Positions 17,187 through 25,551 of a stretch of DNA of 54,179 bases are shown here, in pieces (position 1 is the first letter of the stretch; each line of letters begins with the position of its first letter). A program made the translations under genes and the position numbers. The notes beneath the pieces were generated by a model. That model worked only from the letters and a program-made list of their open reading frames with translations. It was not told the origin of the DNA and did no database searches. Origin of the DNA: CAZAYP01 sp964489425 [NCBI: uncultured Verrucomicrobiota bacterium] (lineage in GTDB: Bacteria; Verrucomicrobiota; Kiritimatiellia; RZYC01); contig CAZAYP010000021.1 of assembly GCA_964489425.1 (NCBI GenBank), forward strand, positions 4,220 to 58,398, read 5' to 3'.

Positions 17187-18578
17187 ATGAAAAAGATGCA
17201 GTACATCAGCACGCGCGGGCGGTCGCCGGCCATGGGGTTCCAGGACGCGGTCATGACCGGGCTGGCCGCGGACGGCGGGCTGCTGATCCCGGCCAGCGTG
17301 CCCTCGTTCAAGCGCCAGCTTGGCCGCCTGCAGGATCTGCCCTACGCGGATCTGGCCCTGGCGATTACCCGCCGCTTCGTGGATATTCCCGATGCCGATC
17401 TGAAGCAGCTCCTCGACAAGAGCTACGGCGTGTTCCGCCACCGCGAGGTGGCGCCCGTGGTGCGCGTGGGCGACCTTTACATCCAGGAACTGTTCCACGG
17501 CCCGACGCTGGCGTTCAAGGACATCGCGCTGCAATGGCTGGGCAACCTTTTTGAGTACATCCTCCAACGCACCGGCCGCCGGCTCAACATCCTGGCGGCC
17601 ACCAGCGGCGACACCGGCAGCGCGGCCATCTACGGCGTGCGCGGCCGCGACCGGATCAACATCTTCGTGATGCACCCCAGCGGCCGCGTGAGCCCCACCC
17701 AGGAGCGGCAGATGACCGCGGTGCTGGACCCCAACGTCTTCAACATCGCAGTGCAGGGCACGTTCGACGACTGCCAGAACATCATGAAGACCATCTTCCG
17801 CGACGTGCCGTTCAAGGAGCAGCACGCGCTGGGCTCGGTCAACTCCGTCAACTGGGCGCGGGTGCTGGCGCAGACGGTGTATTACTTCTATGCCGCGCTG
17901 CGGGTGATGCGCGACACCGGCGCGGACCGCGTGCAGTTCGCCGTGCCCACCGGCAACTTCGGCGACATCCTCGCCGGGTACTACGCCTGGCGCATGGGCC
18001 TGCCCATCTCGCGGCTGGTGCTGGCCACGAACGAGAACGACATCCTGGCGCGTTTTTTCAAGACCGGCGCGTACAGCCTGGGGCACGTGGTGCCCACCCT
18101 GAGCCCGTCCATGGACATCCAGGTGGCCAGCAACTTCGAGCGGTACCTGTACTACCGCCTCGGCGCCGACAGCGCCAAGCTGCGGGAATGGATGACCACC
18201 TTCGAGCAGCAGGGCGCCAACACCGTGCCCCGGCTGCCGGACGGCCGGGTGGATGAGCTCATGGTGGCCGATGCCGGCACCACGCCGGACACCCTGGCGG
18301 CGATCCGCAAATATTACGAGCAGTACCAGTACCTCATGGACCCGCACACGGCCGTGGGCGTGGCCGTGGGCGAGCGGTTTGCGCAGCCCGGCGTGCCCAC
18401 CATCTGCCTGGCCACGGCGCACCCGGCCAAGTTCGGCCAGGCCATCCGCGACGCCACGGGCAAGGACCTGGCGCACCACGAACTGTTGGACGCCCTATCC
18501 AGCGCGCCGACGCGCTGCACGGTGCTGCCGGCCAAGGTGGACGTCATCAAGGCCTACATGGAACAGCACGTGGGCTGA
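17187..18578 (+). CDS. thrC: threonine synthase
   Basis: Converts O-phosphohomoserine to threonine with pyridoxal phosphate. The 463 residues start MKKMQYISTRGRSPAMGFQDAV, which matches the Thr_synth_N domain, followed by the PLP-lysine motif FHGPTLAFKDIALQWLG and the phosphate-binding ATSGDTGSAA. VNSVNWARVLAQTVYYFYA is also typical of the long ThrC class. AAGGTG lies 8 nt before the ATG. The open frame extends upstream through the palindrome array, but those codons are repeat sequence. The gene ends 20 bp from the convergent csgG-like gene. Confidence 0.96.
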   Translation: MKKMQYISTRGRSPAMGFQDAVMTGLAADGGLLIPASVPSFKRQLGRLQDLPYADLALAITRRFVDIPDADLKQLLDKSYGVFRHREVAPVVRVGDLYIQELFHGPTLAFKDIALQWLGNLFEYILQRTGRRLNILAATSGDTGSAAIYGVRGRDRINIFVMHPSGRVSPTQERQMTAVLDPNVFNIAVQGTFDDCQNIMKTIFRDVPFKEQHALGSVNSVNWARVLAQTVYYFYAALRVMRDTGADRVQFAVPTGNFGDILAGYYAWRMGLPISRLVLATNENDILARFFKTGAYSLGHVVPTLSPSMDIQVASNFERYLYYRLGADSAKLREWMTTFEQQGANTVPRLPDGRVDELMVADAGTTPDTLAAIRKYYEQYQYLMDPHTAVGVAVGERFAQPGVPTICLATAHPAKFGQAIRDATGKDLAHHELLDALSSAPTRCTVLPAKVDVIKAYMEQHVG

Positions 18579-18598
18579 GCGCGCGGCGGGCGTTGCGG

Positions 18599-19585
18599 TT
18601 ACGGCTTGGCGGCCTGGACCACGGTGCCGGGCGCGGGGTTGGCTTCGCCGTCGGTCACGTCGCAGTAGGAGATTTTCTCCTTCACCTCGCGCACCTTCAG
18701 CTTGCCGAGTTCCTCGCCTTTTTCCTGGTCCAGGATCTCGCCGGTCTCGGGATCGAGCAGGGTTTCGCCTTGGGTCATCATGACCAGTTCCTGGCCGGCT
18801 TCCACGCCAAACTGGGACCCGCGATTGATGATCACGCCATTGGCGCCGGCCTTGATCACCGCGCCCTCGAAGGGGAACTGCTCCATCTGCTTGGCAATGT
18901 ATTCCGCCGCCTTGTTGATGCAATCCTGCGCCGCCTGGCCCAGGGGCGTCTTGCGGAACCCGCCCAGGTCCACGGACGGCGAATAGCCCGGGATGTTGAT
19001 ATTGCTGAGGTTCAGGCCCACGTTGCCGGCCTTGCCCACGATCCGTTCCTTGGCCACGATCTCGCCCGTGGTCGTGTCGATCAGCTTGACGATCACCGCC
19101 ATCTGGGCGTCGGCTTTGCTGCCGCCGATCCGGCCAAACGGGGTGTTGATGCCCGCGCCGCCGCCGGACTGGTCCTCGGACACTTCCGCGATCGCGCCGG
19201 TGGCCAGGTACTTGGCCGAGCGCATCAGGCCGGTTTGCGCCACCTTGCTGGCCGCGGCCGTGCGGCCGCTGGCCGCCAGGTCCTGCTCCGCGAGCACGTC
19301 GGTGACTTTCTCGCGCTCGACCAGCACGAACCGGCCGGTGTCGTACAACGCGGATTCCAGCAGAATCGCCATGTTGTTGCCCAGTTCCCACTGGCCGTGC
19401 CAGCCGGCCTGGTTCTCAAAATCCTTGACCCCGATCGCCTGCTTCAAGCCCTTGTACTCGCCCAGCTTCATGTCGGCGTTGCCCTGGGACGTGTCGGTGG
19501 AGGGCTTGCCCCACAAGGCCCAACTCTGGGCGGCAGCGAACAGGACAGTCATCAGCACGGCAGTTACCAGGACACGAGTACGCAT
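18599..19585 (-). CDS. CsgG-family secreted protein
   Basis: The 328 residues begin with a signal peptide (MRTRVLVTAVLMTVLFAAAQSWA) without a lipobox. The central part, GLKQAIGVKDFENQAGW, ESALYDTGRFVLVEREKVTDVLAEQDL, AKYLATGAIAEV and then KLIDTTTGEIVAKE, is the CsgG/curli-secretion fold. The C-terminal segment after about residue 210 (GVIINRGSQFGVEAGQELVM, ETGEILDQEKGEELG) looks like an added beta domain. CsgG itself is an outer-membrane channel lipoprotein; without a lipobox and csgA-like genes nearby, curli export cannot be claimed. AAGGAG precedes the ATG. It forms a pair with the upstream gene at 19651-20766. Confidence 0.82.
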   Translation of the reverse strand: MRTRVLVTAVLMTVLFAAAQSWALWGKPSTDTSQGNADMKLGEYKGLKQAIGVKDFENQAGWHGQWELGNNMAILLESALYDTGRFVLVEREKVTDVLAEQDLAASGRTAAASKVAQTGLMRSAKYLATGAIAEVSEDQSGGGAGINTPFGRIGGSKADAQMAVIVKLIDTTTGEIVAKERIVGKAGNVGLNLSNINIPGYSPSVDLGGFRKTPLGQAAQDCINKAAEYIAKQMEQFPFEGAVIKAGANGVIINRGSQFGVEAGQELVMMTQGETLLDPETGEILDQEKGEELGKLKVREVKEKISYCDVTDGEANPAPGTVVQAAKP

Positions 19586-19650
19586 GTTGGATTCTCCTTG
19601 TTTGTTACTCAATAGCCAGACAGCGATCTGCTACCAAATCTCCCCGCGGG

Positions 19651-20766
19651 TTACAAGCCTGTGGCCGGCGCCGGGGCGGTCGCGGCCTTCAGCGTTTTGA
19701 CCAGCAGGGTCGCCAGTTGGGCGCCGGTCTTTTTGAGCGCTTCCTGGCCGGCGGCTTTCTGGGCCTGGCCGCCGCTCTCGGCGCCGGCCTCCTCGAGGGC
19801 CACGATCTGGCCGTCGGCCACGCGGATCACCCGCGCGGTGGCTTCGGCCTTGGAGCGGATCACGGTCACGCCGTAGGCCATGTTGCGGCTGGACATGGTG
19901 GCCGTGGCGCGGCCCAGCACCAAGAACTCGGCGCCCGCGGCCCGGGCCTTGGCCAGGGCGCTGTCCTTGCTGAGCAGGTCGGCCATCGCCCCGGCGCCCT
20001 GGAACACCGGCAGCGTGGCCGGGTCCATGACCTCGAACCCCGCACGCATCAAAGCCTTCTCGACCGCGGCCTGCACCAGGTACTGGGAAATCTCGGTGTA
20101 ATAGTACCAGAACCACTCGGTGTCGATCTGCTCGGGGATGATGACCACGACGGTGCCGGGCTTCATGGCCGCGGCCGTCGGGTCGGCCGGGGTTACGGGC
20201 GGTTCGACCGGCACGCTGATCGCCGGGGCGGATTCCACGCTCGCCGCAGGCAGGGCCGGTTCGGCCGGGGCCTCGGTGGCGGGCGTTGCGGCCGGCGCCG
20301 ACGCGGCCACCGGGGCTTCCGCGGCCGCACCCGTATCGCGCTTGAGATACGTGGCCGGGCCCGCCCCCCCCTCCTCGACGATTGAGATCCGGTTGGCGTC
20401 GAGGAAGCTGATCTCGGACCGCACGCCCTGCTTGGGCCCGTCCAGGTTCACAATGAAAATCCGGTCCGGCTGCTCTTCGGCCACCTCGTAGCGGGTGGTG
20501 ACCACCTGCTCCTCGCCATCGATGGTTATGGTGGTGACCACTTCGTCCGCGCGGAACTCGCAGCGCATGCCTTGGATCATCTGGACCAGCATCTGCACGG
20601 CCGGATCTTCCGGCGGGCTGGTCAGCCCCTGCTGTTGCAGCGCCGTGTCCGCATCCCCCACCCACATCCCGGACAACTGGTCTTTGGGCGAGGCCGCTGC
20701 GCCACCCACGCCCATGCCGAGGATTGCGAGCACCACCACGCTGAGTACGAGTCCAAGCCTGTTCAT
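19651..20766 (-). CDS. secreted protein with Pro/Ala linker and CsgG/LpoB-like C-terminal domain
   Basis: A 371-residue exported protein with a signal peptide (MNRLGLVLSVVVLAILGMGVGGAAA). Residues about 30-135 form an N-terminal beta-rich domain (GMWVGDADTALQQQ; MRCEFRADEVVTTITIDGEE), possibly lipocalin-like. A low-complexity Ala/Pro/Glu/Val linker (about 145-200) leads to a C-terminal domain VVVIIPEQIDTEWFWYYYTEIS, then ALMRAGFEVMDPATLP, AEFLVLGRATA and ATARVIRVADGQIVALE, which resembles the periplasmic CsgG/LpoB/FlgT fold. The 65-bp gap to the csgG-like gene downstream suggests co-transcription. Function unknown. Confidence 0.72.
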   Translation of the reverse strand: MNRLGLVLSVVVLAILGMGVGGAAASPKDQLSGMWVGDADTALQQQGLTSPPEDPAVQMLVQMIQGMRCEFRADEVVTTITIDGEEQVVTTRYEVAEEQPDRIFIVNLDGPKQGVRSEISFLDANRISIVEEGGAGPATYLKRDTGAAAEAPVAASAPAATPATEAPAEPALPAASVESAPAISVPVEPPVTPADPTAAAMKPGTVVVIIPEQIDTEWFWYYYTEISQYLVQAAVEKALMRAGFEVMDPATLPVFQGAGAMADLLSKDSALAKARAAGAEFLVLGRATATMSSRNMAYGVTVIRSKAEATARVIRVADGQIVALEEAGAESGGQAQKAAGQEALKKTGAQLATLLVKTLKAATAPAPATGL

Positions 20767-20835
20767 GTCACCCTCCCGCCGGTGTTCCCGGCAATATGGC
20801 GCACATGGTGGGTCGCCCGCGATCCGCGGTCAAGA

Positions 20836-21762
20836 TCAATGTTGCGCCGGCGGGTTGTCCGCGGGCGGCGCGAGCGGCTCAAGCACCCAGCGCTTGTTGT
20901 ACCAGAAATACTGCTCCGGCTGCGCGCGGATGGCAGGCTCGAAATAATCCAGCACCAGCCGGGTCATCCGCAGCACGTCGGCGCGGCTGTCCAGGGCCGG
21001 GTCCGGATGCACCAGCGGCCCGGGAATCCACTGGTGGCGGGTCCAGCCGGTGCGCAGGAGCACCACGGGCAGGATCGGGACCCTGGCCAGGCGGGCGAAC
21101 GTCGCCATGCCGGAAGCCAGGTTGGCGGGCTGGCCGAGGAAGGTGGTGGCCAGGTCCGGGACGCGCGCGCGGATATCCGGCAGCATGGCAAACACCTTGC
21201 CGGACTTGAGCCGGCGGACCACCTCGCGCCCCAGGCGGGCGTCATCCGTCAGCAGGGTGTCCACGCCCGTGGTGCCGCGCATGCGGTTCAGGTAATCGTC
21301 CACCAGGGGATTTTTCTGGCGGCGGGCGAGGAAGAACACGGGCACGCCCAGCCGGTGCGCGGCCACGCCGGCCAGGTCCCAGTTGCCCATGTGCGGCACG
21401 GCCAGCACGACCCCGCGGCCGTCAGCCCGGATCGCGCGCAGATGGTCCATGGCCGTCACGTTATCCTCCGTGCGGTACGCGGCCGCGGTCGTGATCGGCA
21501 TCCGCGCGATCTCCACGACGTTAAAGCACAGGTTGCGGAACGAGCGCCACGCAATGTAGCGGCGCCGGCGGGGCGGCAGGTCCGGCCCCAGCACCGAGAC
21601 AATCCGGCGTTCCGCCTCCCGCCGGCGGAACCGGCACACAAAAAAGAACAGCCCGGCCAGGACCCAGCCCACCGCCAGCGCCGCCCGGTAGGGCAGGCGG
21701 CAGCACAACCCCGCCACCGTCCGCAGCAGGACATATTCCGCCACATGTTTAAGCCGCGCCAT
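20836..21762 (-). CDS. lpxL: lipid A biosynthesis (KDO)2-lipid IVA acyltransferase, LpxL/HtrB family
   Basis: Adds a secondary acyl chain to lipid A at the inner membrane, evidence for a lipopolysaccharide-type outer membrane. The 308 residues have one N-terminal helix (about 20-42), the catalytic HX4D motif HMGNWD, and the family blocks FFLARRQKNPLVDDYLNRMR, VFAMLPDIRARVPDLATTFLG and EQYFWYNKRWV. The ATG at 21762 lies in the divergent gap; it has only a weak ribosome site, but longer in-frame sequence overlays the MFS gene and is not used. Which acyl position it serves cannot be told. Confidence 0.9.
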   Translation of the reverse strand: MARLKHVAEYVLLRTVAGLCCRLPYRAALAVGWVLAGLFFFVCRFRRREAERRIVSVLGPDLPPRRRRYIAWRSFRNLCFNVVEIARMPITTAAAYRTEDNVTAMDHLRAIRADGRGVVLAVPHMGNWDLAGVAAHRLGVPVFFLARRQKNPLVDDYLNRMRGTTGVDTLLTDDARLGREVVRRLKSGKVFAMLPDIRARVPDLATTFLGQPANLASGMATFARLARVPILPVVLLRTGWTRHQWIPGPLVHPDPALDSRADVLRMTRLVLDYFEPAIRAQPEQYFWYNKRWVLEPLAPPADNPPAQH

Positions 21763-21903
21763 GGCCTGTATTGATGCCCGCGAACGGCCGGCAAAGCAAG
21801 CCGCTTCCGCCGCCGCCCGGCGCGCCGCACGGGTCGCCGTTGAATTCCGCTGACACCTGGCCGGGGTTCTGGCAGGATGGCCATGCTCAACAAGGCGGGA
21901 TTC

Positions 21904-23139
21904 ATGGACACACCACGAGATGCGGCGCCGCGGCGCCGGCCGCTGGCGCAGTTGCCCGGCGACATCTGGGCCCTGGGCCTGGTGTCCCTGCTCATGGACA
22001 TCTCTTCCGAGCTGGTGCACAGCCTGCTGCCGGCGCTGATGACCACCGTGCTGGGCGCCGGCATGGTGACCATCGGGGCGATCGAAGGGGTGGCCGGCGC
22101 CACCGCGGCCGTGGCCAAGGTGTTCTCGGGCGCGCTCAGCGATTTTTTCAGGAAACGCAAGGCGCTGGCCGTGATCGGCTACGGGCTGAGCGCGTTCACC
22201 AAGCCCTTGTTTCCCCTGGCCACGTCCGTGGGTTGGGTGTTCGCGGCGCGCTTTGCCGACCGCATCGGCAAAGGCATCCGCGGCGCCCCGCGGGATGCGC
22301 TGGTGGCCGACATCACGCCGCCGGAACTGCGCGGGGCGGCCTACGGCCTGCGCCAGGCGCTGGATTCCCTGGGCGCGGTGATCGGGCCGGTGCTGGCCCT
22401 CGCGCTCATGGCCTGGCTCGCCGGCAACATCCGCGCCGTGCTCTGGGTGGCGGTCGTCCCGGGCCTGCTGGCGGTCCTGGTGCTCGTGGCGGCGGTGCAC
22501 GAGCCGCGCGTGGAGGCGCACCCTCCCGGCGCGGCGCGCGCGTTGACCTGGGCGGCCGCGCGCCAACTCTCGTGGCGCTACTGGTGGGTGGTGGCCATCG
22601 GCGTGGTGTTCAACCTCGCCCGGTTCAGCGAGGCGTTCCTCGTGCTGCGCGGCCAGGACGTTGGGCTGGCCCTCGGGTACCTGCCGGCGGTCATGATCGT
22701 GATGAACCTGGCGGACACCGTGCTCGCTTACCCGGCGGGGATGCTCGCGGATCGCGCCGGTGCCCGGGGCCTGCTGGCCGGCGGGCTGCTCTTTTTGATC
22801 CTGGCCGACGGGGCGCTGGCCATGGCCCATGGCCCCGCGGGCGTGCTGGCCGGCGCGACGCTGTGGGGCGCGCACCTGGGCTGCACCCAAGGGCTGTTGT
22901 CCAAGCTGGTGGCGGACGCGGCGCCCCGCGACCTGCGCGGCACGGCGTTCGGGATCTTCAACCTGTGCGGTGGCGGCGCGCTGCTGCTGGCCAGCCTGGC
23001 CGCGGGCGGCCTGTGGAGCGCGGCGGGGCCGGCGGCCACCTTTGTCGCCGGGGCGGCCCTGGCGGGGCTGGCGCTGCTGGGCCTGGTCGCCTACCCGCAA
23101 CCCCGGGCCGCCCCAACAGCGCCGCCGGCCACCCGCTAG
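21904..23139 (+). CDS. major facilitator superfamily transporter
   Basis: About 411 residues with twelve predicted membrane helices; substrate unknown. The motif between helices 2 and 3 is GALSDFFRKRKALAVIGYG, the loop signature of MFS carriers, and RFADRIGKGIRGAPRDALVAD is typical of a COG0477 subgroup often annotated as drug or sugar efflux. I chose the ATG at 21904 because AAGGCGGG precedes it; ATGs at 21877 and 21883 are in frame and also possible. It diverges from lpxL and ends about 85 bp before the TPP riboswitch, so it is not part of that regulon by position. Confidence 0.85.
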   Translation: MDTPRDAAPRRRPLAQLPGDIWALGLVSLLMDISSELVHSLLPALMTTVLGAGMVTIGAIEGVAGATAAVAKVFSGALSDFFRKRKALAVIGYGLSAFTKPLFPLATSVGWVFAARFADRIGKGIRGAPRDALVADITPPELRGAAYGLRQALDSLGAVIGPVLALALMAWLAGNIRAVLWVAVVPGLLAVLVLVAAVHEPRVEAHPPGAARALTWAAARQLSWRYWWVVAIGVVFNLARFSEAFLVLRGQDVGLALGYLPAVMIVMNLADTVLAYPAGMLADRAGARGLLAGGLLFLILADGALAMAHGPAGVLAGATLWGAHLGCTQGLLSKLVADAAPRDLRGTAFGIFNLCGGGALLLASLAAGGLWSAAGPAATFVAGAALAGLALLGLVAYPQPRAAPTAPPATR

Positions 23140-23223
23140 AACCGGCACGCCCGCATCGCAACTGCGCATTGACAGGGCACGCTGCCCGGGAGTATGGATA
23201 ACCAAGCTGCTTGGTGGCAGCGG

Positions 23224-23317
23224 GTCGCTGGGGGTGCTCGCATGGGCGGGCTGAGAGTTCCTGGCCGCAGGACAACCCCTTGAACCTGTTTGGATAATTC
23301 CAACGGAGGGAAGCGAT
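23224..23317 (+). ncRNA. TPP riboswitch aptamer (THI element)
   Basis: All conserved blocks are present in order: P1 TCGCT (23225-23229) paired with AGCGA (23312-23316); GGGGTGC; P3 GCTCGC-ATGG-GCGGGC; the invariant CTGAGAG; ACCCCTTGAACCTG; and TTGGATAATTCCAA with CGGAGGGAA. This is the thiamine pyrophosphate sensor, upstream of a CytX-type transporter. Its 3' part, AACGGAGG (23302-23309), can instead pair with the leader at 23386. Confidence 0.97.
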
Positions 23318-23383
23318 GACGCCAAGAACTGATCGTTGCTGCGGGCGTGAACCGGCCCCAGGCATGTCGCTGCGTCCACTGCC

Positions 23384-23416
23384 GTCCTCCGTTACATCCG
23401 TATGGAAACAGAGGAC
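23384..23416 (+). promoter_or_regulatory. ribosome-site sequestering hairpin of the TPP riboswitch
   Basis: GTCCTC (23384-23389) is complementary to GAGGAC (23411-23416), which holds the Shine-Dalgarno of cytX (GAGG, 5 nt before ATG 23420). The overlapping CCTCCGTT (23386-23393) is an 8-bp perfect complement of AACGGAGG inside the aptamer. Thus without TPP the aptamer strand can capture the anti-SD and free translation; with TPP the SD is masked. No U-run terminator is seen, so control looks translational. Confidence 0.75.
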
Positions 23417-23419
23417 AAC

Positions 23420-24700
23420 ATGAGCGCGGATACGAAGCTGCCGGCCACGGAACGCACCCTCTCCGGCCTCGACTTTTTCCTGCTCTGGGGCGGCGCGGCC
23501 ATCGCGCTCTCGGAAATCTGGGCCGGCGGCCTGCTGACCAACCTGGGCTGGCACCTGGGCGTGGCGGCCATCCTGCTGGGCCATTTCATCGGCAATTTCC
23601 CGCTGGCGCTCGCCGGCCTGATCGGCAGCCGCGAAGGCCAGCCGGCCATCCTCGGCATGCGGCCCACGCTGGGCGCCCGCGGCGCCCATGTGCCGGCGAT
23701 ATTAAACGCGATCCAACTGGTGGGCTGGTGCGCGGTCATGTTCTGGATCGGCGGCCGCGCCGCCGGCCGGCTGACCGGCGGGTCGCCGGCCGCCATCCAG
23801 GGCTGGACCCTGGCCATCGGCGTGGTCACCACGCTGTGGAGCCTGGGCGGGCACAAGTACTGGAAATGGCTGCAGCGCGTGGCCGTGCTCCTGCTGGGCG
23901 CATTGTCCCTGGGCATGACCTGGCTGGTGGTGCGCACCTATGGCGTCATCGATCTGGCGGCCACGACGCCGCAGCCCGGCGCCTCGTTCATGCTCGGCCT
24001 GGACCTGGTCATCGCCATGCCGATTTCCTGGCTGCCGCTGGTGGCGGATTACAGCCGGCACGCGCGCAGCGACCGGAGCTGCTTCTGGGGCACCTGGTGG
24101 GGCTACTTCACGGCCAGTTCCTGGATGTACGTGACCGGCCTGGGCGCGGCCCTGGCCACGGGCAGCGCGGAGCCGGAAGGCATGGTGCTCGGGCTGATGC
24201 AAAGCTGCGGATGGCTCCTGCCGGCGCTGCTGATCGTGGCGCTCTCGACCATCACCACCACCTTCATGGACATCTATTCCAACGCGATGACGCTCAAGGC
24301 CCTGCTGCCGCGCGCGAGCGAAAAGCTGCTGATCATCGCCGGCGGCGGGCTGGGCACGGCGCTGGCGCTGGGTTTCCCGGCCGGCCAGTACGAAAACTTT
24401 CTGCTGTTCATCGGGTCCGCCTTCTGCCCGCTGTTCGGCGTGCTGCTGAGCGACTATTTTATAGTCCGGCGCATGGGGCGGGCCAGCCAGGACTCGCCAC
24501 CGCCCTGGCTGTTCAAGGGGGTCAACCTCCTGGCGCTGGCCGCCTGGGCGGGCGGGTTTGTGCTGTACCGGGCCAGCGTCAAGCTGGCGTGGCCGGCGGG
24601 CGCATCGGTGCCCGCCATGCTGGGCGCCGCGGCCTTGTACCTGGCCCTGGTGTATGCCGGATCCGCGTGGCGCAAGGCCGGGGCCCGGCGCGCCGGTTAG
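23420..24700 (+). CDS. cytX: CytX-type hydroxymethylpyrimidine transporter (NCS1 family)
   Basis: Predicted to import HMP, the thiamine pyrimidine moiety. The 426-residue, twelve-helix protein belongs to the nucleobase:cation symporter-1 family (LSGLDFFLLWGGAAIALSEIWAGGLL; ILGHFIGNFPLALAGLIGSREGQPA with the gene variant HFIGNFPLALAGLIG). MPISWLPLVADYSRHARS matches the CodB/CytX group. The TPP riboswitch in its leader strongly supports the thiamine assignment over cytosine. ATG 23420 is preceded by GAGG 5 nt upstream; an ATG at 23402 lies inside the hairpin. No thi genes are adjacent in the window. Confidence 0.9.
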   Translation: MSADTKLPATERTLSGLDFFLLWGGAAIALSEIWAGGLLTNLGWHLGVAAILLGHFIGNFPLALAGLIGSREGQPAILGMRPTLGARGAHVPAILNAIQLVGWCAVMFWIGGRAAGRLTGGSPAAIQGWTLAIGVVTTLWSLGGHKYWKWLQRVAVLLLGALSLGMTWLVVRTYGVIDLAATTPQPGASFMLGLDLVIAMPISWLPLVADYSRHARSDRSCFWGTWWGYFTASSWMYVTGLGAALATGSAEPEGMVLGLMQSCGWLLPALLIVALSTITTTFMDIYSNAMTLKALLPRASEKLLIIAGGGLGTALALGFPAGQYENFLLFIGSAFCPLFGVLLSDYFIVRRMGRASQDSPPPWLFKGVNLLALAAWAGGFVLYRASVKLAWPAGASVPAMLGAAALYLALVYAGSAWRKAGARRAG

Positions 24701-24716
24701 GGCCCATTGTTTTTAA

Positions 24717-24744
24717 TTGTCGCGGCCCCGGCTTCTGCTACACT
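24717..24744 (+). promoter_or_regulatory. sigma-70 promoter of the envelope lipoprotein operon
   Basis: TTGTCG (24717-24722), a 16-bp spacer and TACACT (24739-24744) predict a start near 24751, about 59 nt before the ATG at 24810. Confidence 0.5.
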
Positions 24745-24809
24745 GGCTCCAGTTCAAGCGGCTCAACCTAACGGCGCTGCAGGCGCCCGAACAAAGCGGG
24801 AGAACAAGG

Positions 24810-25517
24810 ATGAAGCATCTTGGCAATGCGTTCCGGGGATCGGGATTGGCCGCCATGGCCGCGGCGCTGCTGGCCGGAGGCTGCTCGACGCCGTACCCGC
24901 CCGAGGAACTGGAGGAAACCGGCTTCCTGAACGCGCCGCCGCGGCTCAACCGGGAAATCACCCCCAACGAACTGGAAGCCAAGCCCAACGCCGTGGTGGA
25001 AGCCCTGGAACTGGGGGACGAGTACCGCGACCTGGCCCACGCCGCCCTGTTCCGCGAGAAAAACTGGCCCAAGGCGTACTGGTACGGCGAGGAAGCCAAG
25101 CGCTATTACCGGCACGTGATCGCGCAGATGGAGCCGAACAACGCCTACGCCCTGGTCAACCTCGGCTATATCCCCCTGATGCTCTCCCGCGCGCCCGGCC
25201 TGTCGGAAAAAGATCGCGGCCTGCTCCAGGGCGAAGCCCGGGCCAAGTTCAACGAGGCTGAAAAAAGCCGCAAGGGCTACGGCGCGGCCATCACTTACCT
25301 GGGCGAAATGTACGCCCTGCAGGGCAAGTGGTCGGAGGCCGAGGAAAAGTTCGAGTCCCTCGAGGCGGCCGGGATGGCCGACGCCTACGTCGAAGACTGG
25401 TGGGGCTACACCCTGCTGCAGCAGGGCGAGGGCGAGGACGCCCGCGAACACTTCATGAAAGCGTCCGATATCGGCAACCCGCACGAGGCCGCCACCTGGG
25501 CGCGCGAGAAGCTGTAA
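24810..25517 (+). CDS. TPR-containing lipoprotein
   Basis: A 235-residue predicted lipoprotein: signal peptide with lipobox LLAGGCS (Cys at about residue 24). Two or more tetratricopeptide-like helix pairs follow (AYALVNLGYIPLMLSRAPGL; GAAITYLGEMYALQGKWSEAEEKF; DWWGYTLLQQGEGEDAREHFMKA). TPRs mediate protein contacts, so it may be an adaptor in the outer-membrane periplasmic face. GGGAG precedes the ATG by 8 nt; upstream in-frame codons overlap the promoter. First gene of a three-gene operon, 34 bp before the next gene. Confidence 0.8.
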   Translation: MKHLGNAFRGSGLAAMAAALLAGGCSTPYPPEELEETGFLNAPPRLNREITPNELEAKPNAVVEALELGDEYRDLAHAALFREKNWPKAYWYGEEAKRYYRHVIAQMEPNNAYALVNLGYIPLMLSRAPGLSEKDRGLLQGEARAKFNEAEKSRKGYGAAITYLGEMYALQGKWSEAEEKFESLEAAGMADAYVEDWWGYTLLQQGEGEDAREHFMKASDIGNPHEAATWAREKL

Positions 25518-25551
25518 CCCGCCCCCCACCCCATTGCAAGGAGACCCCGCC

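Noticed and set aside
15227-17554. Open frame of 775 codons on the + strand across the CNNM genes and into thrC
   Set aside because: Antisense to conserved genes and out of frame with thrC; no ribosome site or domain.
18599-19585. Curli secretion operon
   Set aside because: Only CsgG-like folds are present; no curlin repeat proteins, CsgE or CsgF homologues were seen, and the protein has no lipobox.
21763-23379. Long N-terminal extension of LpxL on the minus strand
   Set aside because: The extension overlays the MFS gene antisense and the TPP riboswitch; the LpxL family starts at 21762.
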